Assembly (NCBI GenBank): GCA_951813525.2
Contig: CATOTJ020000001.1
Span: 992,001-1,056,000, forward strand
Source: Thermohalobaculum sp951813525
GTDB lineage: Bacteria > Pseudomonadota > Alphaproteobacteria > Rhodobacterales > Rhodobacteraceae
Length of the DNA stretch: 64,000 nt
Reading direction: 5' to 3'
Shown piece after piece: positions 61,016 through 64,000 of this stretch. Within the stretch, counting starts at the first letter, position 1. Every line of letters begins with the position of its first letter. The notes below the pieces were generated by a model. That model ran no database searches and was not told the origin of the DNA. It was given only the letters and a program-made list of their open reading frames with translations. Position numbers and translations under genes: made by a program.

Positions 61016-61393
61016 GTGACCGGACCATTGGCGCAAACCGATATCGCTGTGTTGCTGAGTTTTGGGCTCGGGTGCCTGATCGCCGTTTGCTCGATCGTTC
61101 TGATCTCGGGATTCCTGCCGCGCCAATTGCAGCCGAACGGGGCGTCAGGGCCATTCGGGGGCATCTTGATTTATGGTGCCGCAGGTATGGTCGCGTTTCT
61201 GATCGTGGTTCTGGTGATGACCATTGCGCACCTGCCGATCGCCGTCGCAATCATCGCTGCCGGGCTGGCCGTTCTGGCGGGACCGTTTCTGGTTGAACCG
61301 ATCCCCAGGGCGCTGCGCAATTCGCTCTTCGTGCCGCTCACTGCAATTTGCCTGATGGTGGGTGCGATTACCGTTCTGCCCTGGCCGTTTTAA
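61016..61393 (+). CDS. Small multi-pass membrane protein, hypothetical
   Basis: 125 residues from GTG 61016 (MTGPLAQTDIAVLLSFGLGC); the start is uncertain. Four predicted helices: about 9-31, 45-65 (YGAAGMVAFLIVVLVMTIAH), 66-88 and 102-122. Only 18 bases separate it from the next small membrane gene. No family recognised. Confidence 0.6.
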   Translation: MTGPLAQTDIAVLLSFGLGCLIAVCSIVLISGFLPRQLQPNGASGPFGGILIYGAAGMVAFLIVVLVMTIAHLPIAVAIIAAGLAVLAGPFLVEPIPRALRNSLFVPLTAICLMVGAITVLPWPF

Positions 61394-61411
61394 CCGGAGA
61401 GGAGACCGCCC

Positions 61412-61594
61412 ATGCCGCCGAAAATTCGTGCGATTTTGACCGGAACGGTATTGGTCTTTGCCGCCGGTCTCTGGCTTGGCAGGGATCAGATTGGACTTGA
61501 TGCCTCGCCAATTCTTTTCTTTGGACTGGTCGCTTTGATCTGCGGCGCGATCTGGCTGTTCCCGGAGGTCAAGCGAGACGCGCGTAATCGATAG
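61412..61594 (+). CDS. Small two-helix membrane protein, hypothetical
   Basis: 60 residues; GAGAGGAGACC precedes ATG 61412. Helices at about 6-23 (AILTGTVLVFAAGLWLG) and 33-51 (ILFFGLVALICGAIWLF), then a basic end KRDARNR. Likely co-transcribed with the membrane gene upstream. Confidence 0.6.
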   Translation: MPPKIRAILTGTVLVFAAGLWLGRDQIGLDASPILFFGLVALICGAIWLFPEVKRDARNR

Positions 61595-61729
61595 GGTTCG
61601 GGTCATTGCGCCTGGTGCTGGCCGTGCGCTGAACCGCCATGCCGACCGCGCCGCCGGGCGACAAAGATCGCAATTCGCGCCGCTGGCTTATAGGTTGATC
61701 GGGCAACGACCCCAATCAAGGCACGCTCC

Positions 61730-62746
61730 GTGACTGATCTGTCTTCTCCTCCCGTCTACTTCGATTTTCTCAACCGCTTCGACATCGAGGCGCTGAGCAT
61801 CACCAACGATGAAATTTTGAACGCAGTCGAGGGATCTCTGGTTGCACAGGGGCGCGGCGAAACCGAGATTGAACCGCGAATGCACATTCGCCCACGCACC
61901 GAAGTCGAGGGGCATTTCAACGTGTTGCGCGGCTGGATCGGCGCCGAGATCGATTCTGCCGGCGTAAAAGTCGTTGGCGATTTTGTGCCAAACTATCAAC
62001 AGGGGCGCCCGTCGGAATACGGCCTTTTGACATTGTTCGATCCGCATATGGGTGCGCCGAAGGCCATCATCGATGCGACCGGCATCACCGAGATGCGCAC
62101 AGGCGCAATAACGGCGCTGGGCGCCAAGTTTCTGGCACCGAATAACCCGAAGATATTGGGCCATATCGGCGCGCGTGGCACCGCCTATTGGAACGTGCGG
62201 CTGCTGTGCCATCTGTTCGACTTTGACGAGGTGCGGGTGCATTCCCGGCGGCCCGAAAGCCGTGAGGCGTTTGCCGCGAAGCTGGAAGCCGATCTTGGCC
62301 GCCCGATCACTGTAACGGCAGACTGGCAATCTTGCCTGGAAGGCGCCGACATCATGGTCGAGGCATCGCGCCTGTCCGAACCGGCACCGCTGTTTCGGAC
62401 CGAGTGGATCCGCCGGGGCGGGTTGGTCATCCCCTATGGCACGATGTCGGCGGTAGAATTGGGTCTGACCGACATCATGAGCAAGGTCGTCATGGATGAC
62501 TGGGGCCAGGCCCACGGCATGTTCGGCGCACTGCGCGCCCATGTCGATCAGGGCAAACTGACCGCACAGACCTTGCACGCTGAATTGGGCCAGATCGCCG
62601 CGGGGCTGCGCCCGGGCCGCGAGCGCGATGACGAGACGATCCTGTTTTGGCATCGCGGATTGTCGTTGTCCGACATCGCCCTGGGTCATGCGATGCTGAC
62701 CAAGGCACGGCAGTTGGGCGTCGGGCAACGGTTGCGGTTTTATTGA
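61730..62746 (+). CDS. Ornithine cyclodeaminase/mu-crystallin family protein
   Basis: 338 residues, GTG start at 61730. Family features: IEPRMHIRPRTEVEGHFNVL, VKVVGDFVPNYQQGRPSEYG, IDATGITEMRTGAITALGAK and the NAD(P) loop ILGHIGARGTAYWNVRLL. The family includes ornithine cyclodeaminase, imine reductases and EutC-like proteins. It is 2 bases before an aromatic-amino-acid-lyase homologue, so the two probably act together on an amino or imino acid. Confidence 0.88.
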   Translation: MTDLSSPPVYFDFLNRFDIEALSITNDEILNAVEGSLVAQGRGETEIEPRMHIRPRTEVEGHFNVLRGWIGAEIDSAGVKVVGDFVPNYQQGRPSEYGLLTLFDPHMGAPKAIIDATGITEMRTGAITALGAKFLAPNNPKILGHIGARGTAYWNVRLLCHLFDFDEVRVHSRRPESREAFAAKLEADLGRPITVTADWQSCLEGADIMVEASRLSEPAPLFRTEWIRRGGLVIPYGTMSAVELGLTDIMSKVVMDDWGQAHGMFGALRAHVDQGKLTAQTLHAELGQIAAGLRPGRERDDETILFWHRGLSLSDIALGHAMLTKARQLGVGQRLRFY

Positions 62747-62748
62747 CG

Positions 62749-64000
62749 ATGGAGGTAGATGGCCGCCCGATCACGCTGTCACAATTTGCAGCGGCAATGG
62801 AGCAGCCCGGCGGGCTGACGGTGAGTGATGAAACGCTGCGCTGCATTGCAGCGGCGCATGAACGCGTTGTGGCCGCGGCCGCGGGCCAGGACCCTGTCTA
62901 CGGCCTGAACACCGGATTGGGCGGCAATCTGGGCCACCGGATCGACAGCGCAGAGATCGCGGCATTCCAATATCAGATCGTTGCCGGCCGTGCGGTCGCC
63001 TGCGGCGACCCGTTGCCCGAACCGATCGGGCGAGGTGCATTGCTGGCGCGCATCCTGTCTGCCGCAAAAGGGTATAGCGGGATGAGCGTCGAAGTTTTTG
63101 ATCATCTCTGCGCGGTTTATCGCTCGGGTCTGTCGCCGGTGGTTCCGGAATTCGGCTCGATTGGTGCCAGTGATCTGACCCAGAATGCCCATATCGCCAT
63201 GGCGGTTTTGGGCGAGGGAGAGTTTTGGGATGACGGTGCCGTGGCGCCTGCTGCGACGGGATTGGAGCGCCGCGGGCTGCTGACACCTGAACTGCGCCCC
63301 AAGGATGGGCTCGCCCTGATTAACCATTCCGGCGTTACCGCCGCGTTGTCGGCGGCGGCATTGCGGCGGGCACAGCGCGGGCTGTTGATGATGCAAAACG
63401 CCTGTTTGCTGTCCTATGAAGGCTATGCCGCCAATCCGCAGATTCTGGACGAGGCCGTTAACGAACTTCGGCCGGCTCCTGGCCAGGCGGAGGCGGCAGC
63501 ATGGTTCCGGAAGGCCTTGCAGGGCAGCGCGCCCCGGCCACGACGCATTCAGGAGGCGCTGTCCTTCCGGTGTATCGCGCCGGTTTTCGGTGCCGCGTCG
63601 AGCGCGCTGGATCGCGCGGTGTCGGTGCTGGAAGACGAGATCAATGGCGTGCCCGATAGCCCGGTGATTTTTGGCGATGGTCAAATTCAGTCTACGCCGA
63701 ATTTTCACACATCGGCTTTGGCGCTCGCGCTTGAAGGCGTGTCGTTATCCTTGGTCAGTGTCGCCAATGGATCTGTCCAACGTATGCAGCGAATGATGGA
63801 CCCCAACCTCTCGGGATTGCCACGTTATCTGGCCCCGCGAGGCGCGCGCGCCGCCGGATTTGTGCCAACGCAAAAAACGGCCGCAAGTTTACTGGCCGAA
63901 ATTCGGGTGGGTGCGGTTCCTGCGATTGCCGATGCCGCGCCGGTCAGCGATGCGGTCGAGGACATGGCGCCGATGACACCGTCGGCGGCCCGCAAACTGG
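62749..64000 (+). CDS. Aromatic amino acid lyase (HAL/PAL) homologue with altered MIO tripeptide, cut by window edge
   Basis: 417 residues seen from ATG 62749, running off the right edge. HAL-like features: DPVYGLNTGLGGNLGHRID with the catalytic Tyr, LINHSGVTAALSAAAL, EALSFRCIAPVFGAASSALD and PNFHTSALALALEGVSLSL. The canonical GASGDL that self-cyclises to the MIO cofactor reads GASDLT here (A140, S141, D142): the glycine is gone and the segment is one residue shorter. It may have lost, or changed, ammonia-lyase activity. It pairs with the cyclodeaminase-like gene. Confidence 0.85.
   Translation, partial: MEVDGRPITLSQFAAAMEQPGGLTVSDETLRCIAAAHERVVAAAAGQDPVYGLNTGLGGNLGHRIDSAEIAAFQYQIVAGRAVACGDPLPEPIGRGALLARILSAAKGYSGMSVEVFDHLCAVYRSGLSPVVPEFGSIGASDLTQNAHIAMAVLGEGEFWDDGAVAPAATGLERRGLLTPELRPKDGLALINHSGVTAALSAAALRRAQRGLLMMQNACLLSYEGYAANPQILDEAVNELRPAPGQAEAAAWFRKALQGSAPRPRRIQEALSFRCIAPVFGAASSALDRAVSVLEDEINGVPDSPVIFGDGQIQSTPNFHTSALALALEGVSLSLVSVANGSVQRMQRMMDPNLSGLPRYLAPRGARAAGFVPTQKTAASLLAEIRVGAVPAIADAAPVSDAVEDMAPMTPSAARKL

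Overview
The window reads as a chromosomal stretch of a GC-rich alphaproteobacterium. A Rhodobacterales-type (Roseobacter-like) host is my inference, from the C-P lyase gene set, the Liv-type importers, the DUF1194 remnant, the dense ATGA/TGATG gene overlaps and the uniform GC-rich codon use. No rRNA, tRNA or CRISPR array was seen.

Layout. (1) 1-3741: end of a carbohydrate block (pgi fragment, glpK), a MOSC-domain gene, small membrane proteins and an acetyltransferase. (2) 3761-16026: a phosphonate island. A LysR regulator is divergent from a PhyH/HD-domain oxygenase pair of the PhnY-PhnZ or TmpA-TmpB type. An intact IS30 element lies directly after that pair. A C-P lyase operon follows (phnG-H-I, then HAD, phnJ, VOC, phnK-L-N-M) with a divergent phnF regulator. 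(3) 16148-22368: a DUF3833 lipoprotein, and an opposing operon of RND exporter, secreted protein, SRPBCC protein, cytochrome P450 and a lipoprotein that looks like a haloalkane dehalogenase without its nucleophile.

(4) 22764-46083: the most unusual part. A Liv-type substrate-binding protein, a metal-site-degenerate iron-ADH homologue and an AraC regulator precede about 20 kb of tightly packed co-directional genes. These encode LivH, LivM, LivG, LivF fused to the N-terminal half of a Tm-1-like protein, the matching Tm-1 TIM-barrel half as the next gene, a 912-residue flotillin-like protein with an 11-residue-periodic coiled coil, two SRPBCC proteins, a molybdenum hydroxylase (FAD, 2Fe-2S and a large subunit split into two overlapping genes), a MoxR ATPase with its VWA partner, three hydrolases (one an SMP-30/isochorismatase fusion) and a membrane protein. 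I read it as one import-and-oxidation pathway for an unknown compound, possibly organised at the membrane by the flotillin.

(5) 46141-49303: a DUF1194 gene destroyed by an IS110 element, itself interrupted by an IS630 element whose transposase needs a -1 frameshift. (6) 49218-59365: a VTT-domain membrane protein, a PQQ-type sugar dehydrogenase with a cytochrome c, a TMEM220-like protein and an Ebo cluster (EboD, EboE, EboC, then an opposing EboF-like phosphodiesterase with a 49-residue leader gene, then EboA and EboB). Two decayed gene remnants lie in or beside it. (7) 59816-64000: a membrane fatty-acid hydroxylase, a DUF6166 protein, small membrane proteins, an ornithine-cyclodeaminase-like protein, and the start of an aromatic amino acid lyase homologue whose MIO tripeptide is altered; it runs off the right edge.
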